DNA of 64,000 bases, taken from assembly GCA_963575745.1 (NCBI GenBank), contig CAUYUJ010020715.1:365729-429728 (forward strand), read 5' to 3'. Below are positions 11,379-22,659 of the stretch, piece after piece. The stretch's first letter is position 1. Each line of letters begins with the position of its first letter. The DNA comes from Prorocentrum cordatum. Its lineage: Eukaryota; Sar; Dinophyceae; Prorocentrales; Prorocentraceae. Both the position numbers and the translations under genes were made by a program. The notes beneath the pieces were generated by a model that did no database searches, had not been told where the DNA came from, and saw only the letters and a program-made list of their open reading frames with translations.

Positions 11379-11586
11379 GGGCGGCCAGGAGGGGGGGCGT
11401 CCGAAAGGGGGGGGGGGGGGGGGGGGGGGCGCAAATCATGGCCGGCGGCAGGTGCGCGGCCCAAGGGGGGGGGGCCAGGGACGTAATGAAATGAAAAGAG
11501 GCGCCATGAAATGCGTGGAAATATGGCGGCCCACGCCATGAGATCCACCCCCCCTAGTCATCACCCCCCGCTTGGCCGCCCCCGAG
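11379..11586 (+). mobile_element. Short palindromic element, family B copy 2
   Basis: Same family as 6775-6951, with the left end GGGCGGCCAGGAGGGGGG and the right end CCCCCCGCTTGGCCGCCC. It contains a 28-base G run. The flanks are themselves repeated: about 60 bases at 11316-11378 (ACAAAATGATGAGCAGGAGG) recur at 11584-11648 (ACAAAACGATGAGCAGGAGG). Confidence 0.8.
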
Positions 11587-11799
11587 GAGAGGGAACAAAA
11601 CGATGAGCAGGAGGGGGGGGGACCAGACGGATTGAATGCCCGTTCACGCAAGGCTGCCTCCTCGTGGCCCACTCTCCGCAACCTAGCGCGTGCCTCGTGC
11701 ACCGGGGCACGCAACGTGCGCTCCTGTGCATCGGACCCTGCAGGCAACTTTTTCCCGCGAGTGGGCACCTCCTGAACCGTGTCGTGCAAACCCCAAATG

Positions 11800-11966
11800 C
11801 AGTGGAGGGCCATGCCAAGGCACACCCCGCTCGCCTCCAGGGTGCCCTGGGTTTCTTGGGTTTCGATGGTTTTGCTATGGAGAGCGTGACGTTCCCGCGC
11901 CAACAATCAACGGACGTCCTGGGGACTCAGGGATGGGTTTCTTGTGGGAAGCTTCTTGTGGACTGG
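11800..11966 (-). mobile_element. CAGTGG-terminus element, truncated copy
   Basis: Reverse-orientation copy of the 176-bp element seen at 32972 and 43125. One end, GCAGTGGAGGGCCATGCC, is intact except that TG replaces the flanking TA. The other end stops at CTTCTTGTGGACTGG, where a (GGA)n array starts, as if the array expanded into or beside it. Confidence 0.8.
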
Positions 11967-12080
11967 CGGAGGAGGAGGAGGAGGAGGAGGAGGAGGAGGA
12001 GGAGGAGGAGGGAGGAGGAGGAGGGAGGAGGAGGAGGAGGAGGAGGAGGAGGAGGAGGAGGAGGAGGGAGGAGGCGGAGG
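11967..12080 (+). repeat. (GGA)n array
   Basis: Nearly perfect GGA array directly adjoining the truncated palindromic element at 11800-11966. The region 12081-13260 that follows has G-rich runs (12250-12350) and no gene I can identify. Confidence 0.95.
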
Positions 12081-13220
12081 GGTGGGGACCCCTTGCCGTA
12101 GCCATTCATCCCAAACCCGCCGACCCCTCGGCGTGTGCAGGACGCTGTCGTCGTCTTCGTCGCCGTCGCCAATTCCAAGGACATGCAGGAACGAACAATG
12201 GAACGGAAGGTCGAACTTCCGTCGATTGCCTTCCATTTTTCCACTCCCTGACGGGGGTGGCGGGGTGGGGGGCCCTGACTCGGGGAGTGGGGGGGTGGGG
12301 TGGGGCTGGGTGGGGAGGTTGGGGGGGACGGGGTGCGGGTGTGGGTGGTGGGGATCCCGGGTCAGATTACTGCCCCCCCCCCCGCGTCCCCCTGTGGACA
12401 AGGGGGAACGAGCTCCCCCCCCGGCCCCGGCCCCCCTGTGGACAGGGACGGGCTCCTGGGCGTAACAGGGATGCAAGTAAATCTATCTCAAAAAGCGCCG
12501 AACCCACCGCCAAGTCGGATGACGTCAACTCGCGGCGGCCCCCATGAGTGGGCCTCTTGGCGTCAAAAGGCTGCCACACAAAGGAAGCTCCAGAACGCGC
12601 AGCTTTCACCGGAAAGTGCTCGCGGATTCCTGGGCGTCACAGGAGCGCCGATGCGGCAGCGCGAGCATGCGCTAGGAACTGCGCAGGAATGCGCTTGAGC
12701 GAATGGCGGAGTTCCAACCTCGGAATGCTGGGCACGTCATCGAGCAACAAATCACGGAAGGTGGGGAGGGAGGGGTCGGCGGGCTCCTCGGCTCCCGGGG
12801 GACGGAGGCGACAGCCGCACCGCAACCGTTCTCCACGGCTCCAGGGGGACGAGGTCGAGAGCCCACCGGGTGCCGCTCTGCAGACGACTGCACATCGCGA
12901 GCGTGCCAGGCCCTGTCCAGCTTTCCAGCAGCTGCCTCGCTCCAGTTCGGCCAGGGCTTGTCGGACCTCATTCTTTGCAGCGGCCTTCGCTCGCAGTTTC
13001 CTGCCACTCCAGCAAGGGTTCGGTGGACCCCAGCTTCCCTCGGCGAGGCGGCGTGTGAGCCTCCTTCCCCCCTCCTGCAGTGGGAGGGTGGGGGGCGGGA
13101 GGGATATGAGAAAAGTTTTGGAGGGGACGTTCGGCGCCCATTGCACCGAGCTGGCGCGCATGCAGGTACCTGGGCAAAGGAGCGCACGCATGCGCCTCTA
13201 CCGCACGACTGATCTCTTGT

Positions 13221-13700
13221 GTGGGCTCCTGAACGCCACAGAACTGCCGTGCGGGCCCGCGCGTGCCCCGCCTCATCTGCACCCGTGAGCGGGCTCCGGG
13301 GCGCCACAGGATTGCCCGCTAATCTAAGGTCGAGTATGTCCCCCTACAGGTGGATTTTGGAGGAAAAATCAAAGGATCAAACCATGCGCAAAAATGGTCA
13401 AACAAATTGTCGAACAATCATCCCCATACTACTTTTTAGCTTTTTTGAAAACTTCAACCTGCTGTACACCCTGCGAAATGCTTTAGAAATCATGGGTTAA
13501 GAAATTCATAGTCTCAGAATTTGAATAAAAGCCCAGAATGTCTATTCGAATCTTGGGATCCACATTGAAACATTAAGAACAATCGAGACTCTCGCCGAAA
13601 ACTTGGGTTTTCTTAAGCATCGCCTAGAGTGTAGAGAGGCACGCCCGACGTAAGCCTCAGCTGCACCCGGGAGCGGGCTAACGGGCGCCCCAGAGCTGCC
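13221..13700 (+). repeat. Repeated GGGCTCCGGGGCGCCACAG-like phrases
   Basis: GGGCTCCTGAACGCCACAGA (13223), GGGCTCCGGGGCGCCACAGG (13292) and GGGCTAACGGGCGCCCCAGA (13675) are related phrases, and similar downstream phrases (GTCC..TACAGG near 13345 and GTCC..TGCAGG near 13810) suggest a diverged duplication of about 390-470 bp that has been interrupted by insertions. Confidence 0.45.
13463..13627 (-). mobile_element. Palindromic element, family D, copy 1
   Basis: The reverse complement of this stretch matches 20767-20935 along its whole length. It includes CCTGCGAAATGCTTTAGAAA at one end and TTTTCTTAAGCATCGCCTA at the other. Its ends form a short imperfect inverted repeat (GCGA..TGCTTAAGAAA). 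AT-rich inside, unlike the surrounding DNA, and non-coding. Confidence 0.75.
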
Positions 13701-14075
13701 CGCTGCTCTCGGCGGTGGGGGGGCGATCACTTCCCACGCGGCGGGGCCACAAGCTCGCAGCCCCACACCACGCCTGCAGCATCTGCTCAGACTCAGGTCG
13801 GGCACGTCCCTCTGCAGGAGGAGTGTTCAAATATTGTTCTAACAAAAAATAATATGGGGACGACTTGTTGAGCATGTTTGAAGAATTCGGTATTTGTTGA
13901 TGAATCTTTTCGTCGAACATCCCCCTGGAGGAGGACATGCCCGACCGAAGCTTCGACTCTGTGGCAATTTTGAGCCTGCCAGGAAAAACAGCGCCCTTTA
14001 TAAAAGTGCAGAGACCCCTCCAAGAGGAACCCTTCCCCGCCCCCTTCCTTCCCTGGTCCCACTGTGGACCGGGCG

Positions 14076-14250
14076 CTAAAACAAGGCTAAGATCGGGATA
14101 AATCGCTCCAGAGCGTTCCGGAGCGCTCTCAGAACGTTCCGGAACGCTCTGCAGCGGCCGCGGCACCCAATACATCCTCCAAACCCGCCGATTCTCAGAG
14201 ATTTCGAGTTATCCCGATCCGATTTTGTCCCGATCTTCGCGTCGTTTTAG
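14076..14250 (+). mobile_element. Palindromic element, family E (175 bp), copy 1
   Basis: Begins CTAAAACAAGGCTAAGATCG and ends GATCTTCGCGTCGTTTTAG, an imperfect terminal inverted repeat. The interior carries several GAGCG-TTCCGGAACG-CTC palindromes. The same 175-bp unit appears inverted at 35517-35691, with identical length. No coding capacity. Confidence 0.85.
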
Positions 14251-16240
14251 GGGCACAGGGGGGGGGGGCGTCTGGACAGGGGGAGCTCAAGACCCGTCCC
14301 TTCCCCCCCCTCTCCCCCAAGTCCCCCAGAGTGCACAAGATGGACAAGGACGTGTCCCTCCACGCCACCCACCAAGGGGACACGGGGAGCACCCCCTCCG
14401 GGGCGGTCCCCAGCGGGGGTCCCGCGGGAGGCCCCGCCTTCAGGGCTGGCGGTACCGGCCATAAGGCCTTGACAATACTTCGTCTTGACTGTCTGGTGGC
14501 CTGGTGAGGGCACCCATAGGCTGAGCGGTTCCACAAACATGTGCGTCACGGCCGAGTGTCAGGCGTCGTTGAATGCGCCCGATGGCCCACAAGATGATGC
14601 GGGAGAGCAGCGGCAACCCAATACACCTGGCAAGGCCAGAGACTCCAAAGACCGCGTCAACTCGCGCCGCACTTCGCGCCGCGGGGAGCGCCACCCGCGT
14701 TACTCTCGCGCCCCACGGGGCAGCATGGATGGAGGACGGAGGATGGTGGTAGGGATGTGGGGAGCGAAAGCTATATCAATGACACGCCGCACGTGGGAAG
14801 CGATCCGCGTGCTGCTGTCGAAGAGGCAGAGTACCTTCGGACAACCGCGAATGAGTAACACGCCGACGGGCTGCGAACGGCTGCGTTTCGTTGACGCTCT
14901 GTCTCCGTCCCGAGGGATGGAGGAGGGAGAAGCGCGAAACACGGATACAGTCAGAACCCAACGCAAGAGTTCAGGATGAGGGCGCATGGGATCGTACACG
15001 TCCAATCTGAAGCGAGGACGCAGAATAAGCGTATCCCGCAAGACCACTGTCCCACTAGGCTTGGTTCGAAGCTCATGCTCACGCCATCGACGCCTACTTG
15101 GGCCCTGGAAGAGCGAGACACCCACTCTTCTGGAGGCAAGAACCCCCCAAATCACCCCAAGCCTGGCACCCGTCGGACAAAAAAAACATACGAACTCCTG
15201 GAAGTCTCTGGAAACGCTCTCGCCGCTGACCTGGGAGACAGAGCGGGAAACCCCGTGCAACCGGGCAACGTCCGATCCCCAAACGGAAGGATGAGGCGGA
15301 TAGGACAGGACCTGTCGCAAAGCGAAGTGACATTATCCTAACCCCTGGCCCGAGCAGGTAGCCTGGCCTCATTTAGGCTACTCGTTCTGAAGACTACGGG
15401 ACTCGCGGACGCCGTAGATGAGAACATCCAACCTGCACCCCTGGGCGAACCGAGAGGCATGCACGTTGTCCACTCCCCCAATGATGGCTTGCACTCGGCC
15501 CCAATAACACAATGCCGCCACGCGATTCGAGGTGATACAACACCACACAGCTGAACCATCATGCAAATAAGTGAACCAACACAAGACGGCAAGGGACACA
15601 CGCGACACCATGCACGGACCATTGGAACACAAAAAACCCTTGGCCATACCACGCTGGATTGCACGCGGGCCCACTGCGGCACCGTAGGCGGTTCCATGCA
15701 AAACAAGCCTGCCCACTGTCCGTTCTTCCCGCACGTGCGGGTGAAAACATTGTAGTTGATGGCGGTCGGCGCGCGCTTCGCCTTCGCATCACGCCCAACA
15801 GCGGCACCACCTGCCGCCTCTGCCTGCCCTTCCCGCACACGCTGGACCGATTGTTGTAGCTATTGGCGGTCGGCACACACTTCGTTTTCCACAAACCGCA
15901 CAGCAGCTGTGGGCCGCGCGGCGGTCGGCACAAACTTCGCGCCTCCCACGCCATGCCCAACAACGGCAAAACACGTTGCCACCGCCTGCCATTCTCGTGC
16001 GTGCTGAACGTGGCAGCTCCAGCGAAACAAACGACGTGAAAACCATCAGTAAGAGCCCATCGCACAACCACCATTCACAATGTTCCCCATTGCCCTCGAC
16101 TCAACTCGACTTAGCCAACCCGATCGACAGCGCACGAAGGCCCGGGAGATGAGTTGCAACTCACGCGCCACGCTGCGGCATCAATGTGCAAATCGGGCCC
16201 AGCGATAAGTCACAAGGGGCCTACGGATGGAATGGAACCG
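14251..16240. other. No recognisable gene; weak repeats at 15745-16020
   Basis: A 206-codon minus-strand frame at 14700-15320 has no motif I know and could be chance in GC-rich DNA. Between about 15745 and 16020, GGCGGTCGGC(G/A)CNNNCTTCG occurs near 15762, 15866 and 15921, and CCCAACAACGGCA-like phrases recur, suggesting an old imperfect repeat of roughly 60-110 bases. Confidence 0.4.
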
Positions 16241-16249
16241 ATTGTGCTT

Positions 16250-16470
16250 AAAAGGAGGAGGAGGAGGAGGAGGAGGAGGAGGAGGAGGAGGAGGAGGGAG
16301 GAGGAGAGGAGGGAGGATGAGAGGAGGCATGCGGAGGGGAGAGGGAGGGGGGAGGAGGAGGGAGGAACAGGGAAGAAAGAAGAGAGAAGGAGACTGGGGG
16401 GGAGGGCGGGAGGCAAACGGAAGAGGAGGAAGAGGAGGAGGAGGAAGAGGAAGAGGAGGAGGAGGACCGA
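16250..16470 (+). repeat. (GGA)n array
   Basis: A pure segment at 16252-16300 followed by degenerate GGA/GAA/GGG units to about 16470. Confidence 0.95.
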
Positions 16471-16671
16471 TGGCGACCCCTGTGCCTGCATTGGAGCAGG
16501 CAGAACAGCGAGGCTCTCGGAAGCAGCAGGCTGGCTGGCCGCGGCGGGCGGGTGCGCAGCCGCCTCCCGCTCGGGCAGGAGCGGCGACCGCAGGAACTTC
16601 TGGAAGTCCCGCCTGGCCCTGTGGCGGAGGCGTGGGGGAAGAACCAGATAGGGAAAGTAGCAACGGTTGGG

Positions 16672-16900
16672 CGCCCGAGTTATCCGGGGTACCTCGGGTC
16701 CGGGTTAACTCGGGCTTGGATTCCCGAAAAAGGAGCCCGAGTTATCCCTGACCCGAGTTACCCCTGATGATTCGGGGCTCTGGACGCCCGAACTATCTGG
16801 GGTAACTCGGGTCCGGGGTGGCTCGGGCTTGGATTCCCGAAAAACGAACCCGAATTAGCCCTGACCCGAATTACCCCTGATGATTCGGGGCTCTGAAACG
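16672..16900 (+). mobile_element. Two-unit hairpin repeat, family F, copy 1
   Basis: Two tandem units of about 113 bases. Each has CCGAGTTATCCGGGGTA at the left and the inverted TTACCCCTGATGATTCGGGG at the right, with GATTCCCGAAAAAGGAGCCC in the middle, so each can fold on itself. The same two-unit arrangement is present at 28921-29139, where it is flanked by a 16-bp direct repeat. Confidence 0.85.
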
Positions 16901-17325
16901 GCATAACCGAACCCTTGCGACAGTCCGCGCGGAACTCCAGCAATTCGTGTTTATGCCTCCGTCACTTCTTCGAGCTAAGAGCGATCAGGAAGGAAACGGA
17001 GGAGGAGGAGGCATCGAGGAGGAGGAGGAGAAGGCTCATGAGGATTTATCATTGGCAAACGGTTCTTTTCGAGCCCTTGACGACCACTTCTGGATACCTT
17101 TACATGGCGTTTGGAAATTAACGCGTTGTGTTGGTTTACAACGGCACACAAGGGCAGATGACAAAACGGCGCTACGACGCGGCAAAACACAACGCAACTG
17201 TTGTTGCTAACAAGAACGTGTGCCCCGACGCACCACAAAAAAAACGAGGTCGCGCTAGCGGCTGTGATGGAGGTCGCGCTGGAGGTCGCGCTAGCGGCTG
17301 TGATAGCCATTGTGCTGGTGGTGTC

Positions 17326-17477
17326 GCTTGAGGTCGTGCAGATTATCGTGCTGGTGGTTCTGCTGCTGGTTGTGAAAGAGGCCGTGCAGGTGGTTGTAAC
17401 GGCGGTCGAGCTGGTAGTCGTTCTAGTTGTCGTATTTGTGGTCATGCTTGTGGTCGTGCTGGCGATCGTTCTGATGG
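17326..17477 (+). repeat. Left arm of a 152-bp inverted repeat
   Basis: This arm and 17851-18002 are reverse complements at roughly nine bases in ten, both 152 bases long. Examples are GTCGTATTTGTGGTCATGC here and its complement near 17889-17907. The surrounding 17260-18420 is a degenerate GTGGT/CTGGTG repeat on the left half and CCACCA/ACCAG on the right. Long Val-Leu or Thr-rich translations arise from this and are not genes. Confidence 0.85.
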
Positions 17478-17850
17478 CCGACGTAGTGGTTGTGGCAATT
17501 GTGGTGGCCTGTGCCGGAGTTTGTCATGGCGGCTGTGCTGGTGGCTGTGCTGGCGGCTCTGCATGCGATGCTTGTGCTGGTGGTCATGCTGATAGTGGTA
17601 CTGATAGTGGTGATGGTGGTCATTCTGATGGTCGTGCTGACGTTGGTGCTGGTGATTATGCTGACGGCTGTGATGGTGGTGGTCGTGCCTGTGGATACAA
17701 GAGCAACTACAAGCACCACCACCGTCAGAAACCCAAACACGACCTCCAACACAAATATCAAGACGACTACGAGAGAGACCACCGGCGGGACAACCGGCGC
17801 TACCACAAGTACGGCCACCAGCAGGACGACCACCACAACCACCACGTCGA

Positions 17851-18002
17851 CCATCAGCACGATCGCCAGCACGACCACACGCATGACCACAAATACGACA
17901 ACTAGAACGACTGCCATCACGACCGCCGTTACAACAACCTGCACGACCTCTTTCGCAACCAGCAACAGAATCACCAGCACGATAATCTGCACGACCTCAA
18001 GC
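17851..18002 (-). repeat. Right arm of the 152-bp inverted repeat
   Basis: Reverse complement of 17326-17477 with a spacer of 373 bases. The similarity fades slowly on the spacer side (to about 17820). Related phrases such as ACACGATTATCTGCACAAC recur further right at about 18205, implying older copies of the same unit. Confidence 0.85.
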
Positions 18003-18009
18003 AACACCA

Positions 18010-18420
18010 CCAGCACAACCATCAGCATGCTCACCAGCACCCTCACCAGTACGACCCCTGGCACTTCCACCAGTACGACCGCCAGCACGACCAGAAGCAC
18101 AACCGCCTGCACGATGATCTGCGCGATCACCGCCGCAAAAGCTAGCACAAGCAGAAGCACGTTCATCAACACGTTCAACAAGATGGCCACCAGCACAACC
18201 ACCAACACGATTATCTGCACAACAAGAACCACGACCACCAGCACAACTACGAGCGCGCCTACCAGAACAATCACACGCACAGCCGCCAGCACAACCACCA
18301 TCACAACCACCAGCACAACCACGAGCATAACCATTAGCATCACCACCACCACCACGACCAGCACGACGAATTGCACACCCAGCAGCACAACTACCAGCTG
18401 ATCCAACTTTGAATATATGA
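18010..18420 (+). repeat. Degenerate ACCAGCACAACC repeat
   Basis: CCAGCAC(A/G)A(C/A) units with a 9-12 nt period continue to about 18400. The next stretch, 18421-19290, shows no gene I recognise apart from GGA-like units near 19090-19180. Confidence 0.7.
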
Positions 18421-19299
18421 TCAATGCTCTGCCAGCAGTTGCAAATTCGACATTCCATGTGCATTTCGAGATCCATCTGGATAATGCTCAAGTGTACTAC
18501 CACAGCCACCAGCGCCACCACTAGCGCCACCTCCAGCACAGCCCAGCAACACCAACTACAAAATCGCACGCACAGTCGATCACCAACGCAATGGCCATTA
18601 CATCCACCACCACCAGCACCGGCGCATGTAACCATACAATAACACGCACACACGTAACACCTAAAAGCGGGCATCGCCATCGAATGGCTGGTTGGTGGCG
18701 GAATATGCCCGCGCTGGACACGTCGGAGTCGCTGTCGGCAAAATGAATGTAGGGGACTCTCTCTCAGAGCTTTCACCAGCTACGAGGCACAACCCAGAAA
18801 TCCGGCACACTTCGTTCAGATCGCAGCTCGGCTGCGACTGCAGAGCTCGTGCCCCAGGCCCTTCAACATATCATGCGTGACCTGCGCCAGCGAACTTACA
18901 TCAGCGGGCCTCTTCGACACGTCTCCTCCTGCATTCCTCCACCCCGTTCCCCCTCCGAACGAGGCCCCTGCGCCGCCAGCCGCCATAAACGTTCGGAGCT
19001 CCCGGGTCTCTGCCGCCGCGGCACGTGGTGCCCACCCCCAGCCGCGCGTGGGGGAGGGGGGCGCTTGGCTCTCGGAGGGGGGGGGGGGCACGAGGAACTG
19101 GCGGAGGCTGAGAAGGAGGAAGAGCTGGAGAGGCTCGAGGAGCCGGGGGAGGAGGAGGAAGAGGAGCAGGAGGAGGACCAGTGTAACCCCAAGACTCATC
19201 AACGAAAATTGCAATCAAACCTCCCTCCAAGTTCCCGCATCACAGGCCCATGCCGAGCTCCATTTTCACTGAAGGAAATGCCCTGTTGGAGGGCAACCG

Positions 19300-19725
19300 T
19301 TTGAGCATCCTGAACTGTGCTAGAACGACGTTCCTGGGACTTCCAAGCAGCGAATTACCCTCACTGCTACATAATGACGATCCTGAACCGCACCAGAACA
19401 ACATTCCTGGGACTTCAACACCGTGAATCAACGTAACTGTCACGCCCTGACAATCCGACATCGTGCCAAAACACCATGTCTGGGACGTTCACCATGAATA
19501 TTTGAAACTGTTGTAAACTCTGAATGCGAATGTGCGCGGCGCTAGGCGAGAACCACCTTTTCAAAACAACCCGCCCTCCATCCGTGAAAATCTTGCGGAT
19601 GATGGAAGCGAGTGTGCGCGGGGCTGAGGCGAACACCACATGTTGAAAACGGCCCGCTCTCCATCCGTGACACCCTTGTTCTCCAAGAATGTGCGCGGCG
19701 CCGAAGCGAAAAACACACTTTCCGC
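19300..19725 (+). repeat. Two small tandem repeat series (about 75 and 82 bp)
   Basis: At 19300-19500, phrases like CATTCCTGGGACTTC recur about every 70-77 bases. At 19530-19725, three units begin GTGTGCGCGGCGC (about 19530, 19612, 19690) and share CCCGCCCTCCATCCGTGA. Neither series encodes a recognisable protein. Confidence 0.6.
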
Positions 19726-19921
19726 ATGATCCTCCTCCTCCTCCTTTCCAAACGAGGCATCTTCCCTCATTCCTCCTCTTCGAGCACCCCCCGCCCCTCC
19801 CCCCCCCCTCCTCCTCTTCCTCCCTCCCTCCCACCTGCCACTTGTCCTCCCTCCTCCGCCTCCTCCCTCCCTCCTTCGCCCTCCTCCTCTCCTCTCCCTC
19901 CCCCTCCGCCTCTTCCTCGGG

Positions 19922-20111
19922 AGCGGCCAAGAGGGGGGTGTCCAAGAGGGGGGGGTGCAAATCATGACCGGCGGCATGTGCGCGGCCCAGCGGGGGGGGG
20001 CCAGGGACGTAATGAAACAAGAGGAGGCGCCATGAAATCTGGGGAAATATCATGGCCCCCGCCATGATATCCACCCCCCCCTAGTCATCACCCCCCTCTT
20101 TTCCGCCCCCG
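19922..20111 (+). mobile_element. Short palindromic element, family B copy 3
   Basis: Starts AGCGGCCAAGAGGGGGGTG and ends CACCCCCCTCTTTTCCGCCC, the clearest terminal inverted repeat of the three copies. An internal palindrome, ATATCATGGC then GCCATGATAT, has perfect 10-bp arms. It sits beside a TCC tract at 19730-19920. Confidence 0.85.
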
Positions 20112-20766
20112 ACTTCCTCCCCCCGCCCCCCCTCCAGATCGCCGCGCCCGGGGCCACCTCTGTCGACCGCCGGCCGCCAGAGGGGGCGCCGGCTGCCGCC
20201 GAGGGGAGACCGGCTCTACACGCAAGAGCGACCCTTCAGTCAACGCGCATGGTAAGCCCCCTCCCCCTCCTCCTCCTCCCCCTCCTCCTCCTCCTCCTCC
20301 TCCTCCTCCTAGGATCCACGGTAAGGATGCGCGATCATCAGGATGTGCGATGAGGATGCGCGTGCGATAAGGATGCATAAGACGGATGCAACGATAAGAG
20401 GCCGTGGGAGGCCACGTTGATACCTTTCGAGCGGGGCACGGACAGCAGAGGTGGCCAAGGATAGGCCAGAGGGGGAGGATGCAGGGATAACCTTGGACAG
20501 TCGCGCTTCCTTCCGATGCGCCTGGCTCCAGCCAAGAGTGGCCTTTGGTGCGCGGCTTTGGGAGGACGCTGGGGGGGGGGGGGGGGGGGCAAAGCCCAGG
20601 CCCGCCAGCCGCTGCTTTCGCGCTGCACTCGGCGACGAACGTGGAGGCCCGGTGCGCACGCACCAATGATCACTCAATCCACGGTCCACTCTCACGTTTA
20701 GCCCAGCCTGGACCCCATCCCGGGGTCCACCTGGTGGAATTGCGCCACCTCGGACCAATGTTCACC

Positions 20767-20935
20767 TTAGGCGATGCTTAAGAAAACTTAAGTTTTCGGC
20801 CAAAGTCTCGATTATTCTTAACGTTTCAATGTAATTCTTGAGATTATAATAGAAATGTTGGGTTTTTGTTCAAGTTCTGAGACTACGAATTTCTGGACCC
20901 ATGATTTCTTAGGCATTTCGCAGGGTGTTTGACAG
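20767..20935 (+). mobile_element. Palindromic element, family D, copy 2
   Basis: Starts TAGGCGATGCTTAAGAAAAC and ends TAGGCATTTCGCAGGGTG; inverted relative to the copy at 13463-13627. The interior is AT-rich with CGATTATTCTTAACG. A (TCC)n array lies upstream at 20262-20310. Confidence 0.75.
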
Positions 20936-21009
20936 CCCCGCGGTCCGAGAACGGCCTCCAAAGGCCGAAAGAGGCAACAACAACCGCCTCGAACCCAGCC
21001 TCTCGAGCC

Positions 21010-21512
21010 TCGCCTCCCCCCCTCCTGCTCGCCGGAACCAATGCTGGGGGAAACCAGGAGGCACCAATACCACTGCTCCCCATATCTCGAACCTCGTCTC
21101 CCCCTTCCTGCTCGCCGGAACCAGTGCTGGGGGAAGCCAGGAGGTACGAATATACCACTGCTCCCCATATCTCGAACCTCGTCTCCCCCTTCCTGCTCGC
21201 CGGAACCAGTGCTGGGGGAAGCCAGGAGGTACGAATATACCACTGCTCCCCATATCTCGAACCTCGTCTCCCCCTTCCTGCTCGCCGGAACCAGTGCTGG
21301 GGGAAGCCAGGAGGTACGAATATACCACTGCTCCCCATATCTCGAACCTCGTCTCCCCCTTCCTGCTCGCCGGAACCAGTGCTGGGGGAAGCCAGGAGGC
21401 ACGAATACCGCTGCTCCCCATATCTCGAACCTCGTCTCCCCCCTCCTGCTCGCCGGAACCAATGCTGGGGGAAGCCATGAGGTACGAATATACCGCTGCT
21501 CCCCAGACCTCT
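21010..21512 (+). repeat. 85-bp minisatellite, about six units
   Basis: CATATCTCGAACCTCGTCTC starts at 21081, 21166, 21251, 21336 and 21419, giving periods of 85, 85, 85 and 83, with partial units at both ends. Inner units are almost identical. Since 85 is not a multiple of 3, each unit is read in a new frame, and all frames on both strands happen to stay open. This is the source of several long, internally repetitive translations that are not genes. Confidence 0.95.
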
Positions 21513-21887
21513 CCCGGGACGCCTTCTGGCCAGGACTTCGAGGAGAGCCCGGCCGTGGCGACGAGGGATCTCCAGGGCGAGCAGCTGCATCGGCACCTTT
21601 CCTCCTCGGAATGGTGGGCCACCTCAGATTGGCAGCGCGCACAACGGGGGGTGGAGGGGGGGGGGGGAAGGGCTTCTGAGGAGGCTGCTTCTTAGAAGGC
21701 GCCGGCCTCACATCTCCAGGTGAGGCTCGCGCCCTCTGCCAGAAGCCGGGGTGCTTCTGCGCAGCCCGGTCCCCCCTCCCCCCCAACCCCCTCTGCGCGT
21801 GGCTGATCAGACCCGAGCCGGCTCCAACCGCCCCTGGCCATCGAGGGCGGCCAAGAGGGGGTTCGCATGGTGGGAGGGGGAGGGGGT

Positions 21888-21972
21888 CCTCCTCCTCCTC
21901 CTCCTCCTCCTCCTCCTCCTCCTCCTCCTCCTCGTCCTCCTCGTCCTCCTCCTCCTCGTCCTCCTCCTCCTA
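21888..21972 (+). repeat. (TCC)n array
   Basis: About 85 bases of TCC/TCG units, followed by a (GGT)n run at 21989-22008. More TCC-rich sequence runs from 22160 to 22470. Confidence 0.95.
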
Positions 21973-22659
21973 ACCCCCTCCAACTTCTGGTGGTGGTGGT
22001 GGTGGTGGAAAAAAAAGCCTATCAGCGCAAGCTGCCGACGAAGGAAGAGGAGCGGTCCTCCACCTCCGCAGGTCTTCCAGCCTTCGCCGCTTCCTCTCGT
22101 CCTGGGGCGGCCCCCCGCGCCGCCGCCGCCCCGCGGGCCGGCCGGCGCCAGCCAGGCCCTCCTCACTCCTCCTCCTCCTCACTCCTCCTCACTCCTCACT
22201 CCTCCTCACTCCTCCTCCTCCTCCTCCTCGTCCTCCTCCTCCTCATTGTCCTCCTTTTCCGTGCTCTTACTGTTGTCGCTGTTCCTCCTCCTCCATACTC
22301 ACTGTTCTCCTCCTGACTCTTCTCCTTCGTCCTTTCCCTGCTCCTCCTCCTCCTCCCTGTTTTTCTGCGCTCCTCGTCGTCCTCCTCGTACTCGTCCCCT
22401 TCCTCCTCCATCCTAATCATCCCTCCTCCTCCTCCTCCTCCTCCTGACTCCCCTCCGCTCCTCCTCCTCCTTTTGCATATCTTTCTTATCCCTCATGTTC
22501 TGCCTGCCTCCTCCTCTGTTATTTCTTAATATCTCCCAGTTATTCTCCTTTTTTTCCAAGATCCAACGGATGGGGTTCTTGTGATTCCCCATATCCAAAG
22601 GATGGGGTTATTTGAATTACTGTGACCGCGCGGACCTCCTACCTCCTCACCTCCTTCCA

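Noticed and set aside
12090-12111. CCGTAGCCATT followed by CATCCCAAAC, resembling the spliced leader
   Set aside because: Only the first 11 bases agree; the second half does not, so this is within what chance allows.
17201-18424. Long Val/Leu-rich frames that look like membrane proteins
   Set aside because: They come from a degenerate GTGGTNCTG repeat; the opposite strand gives Thr-rich frames of the same length.
20818-21786. A 322-residue repetitive protein on the minus strand
   Set aside because: It is produced by the 85-bp minisatellite, which is open in all frames; period 85 changes frame every unit.
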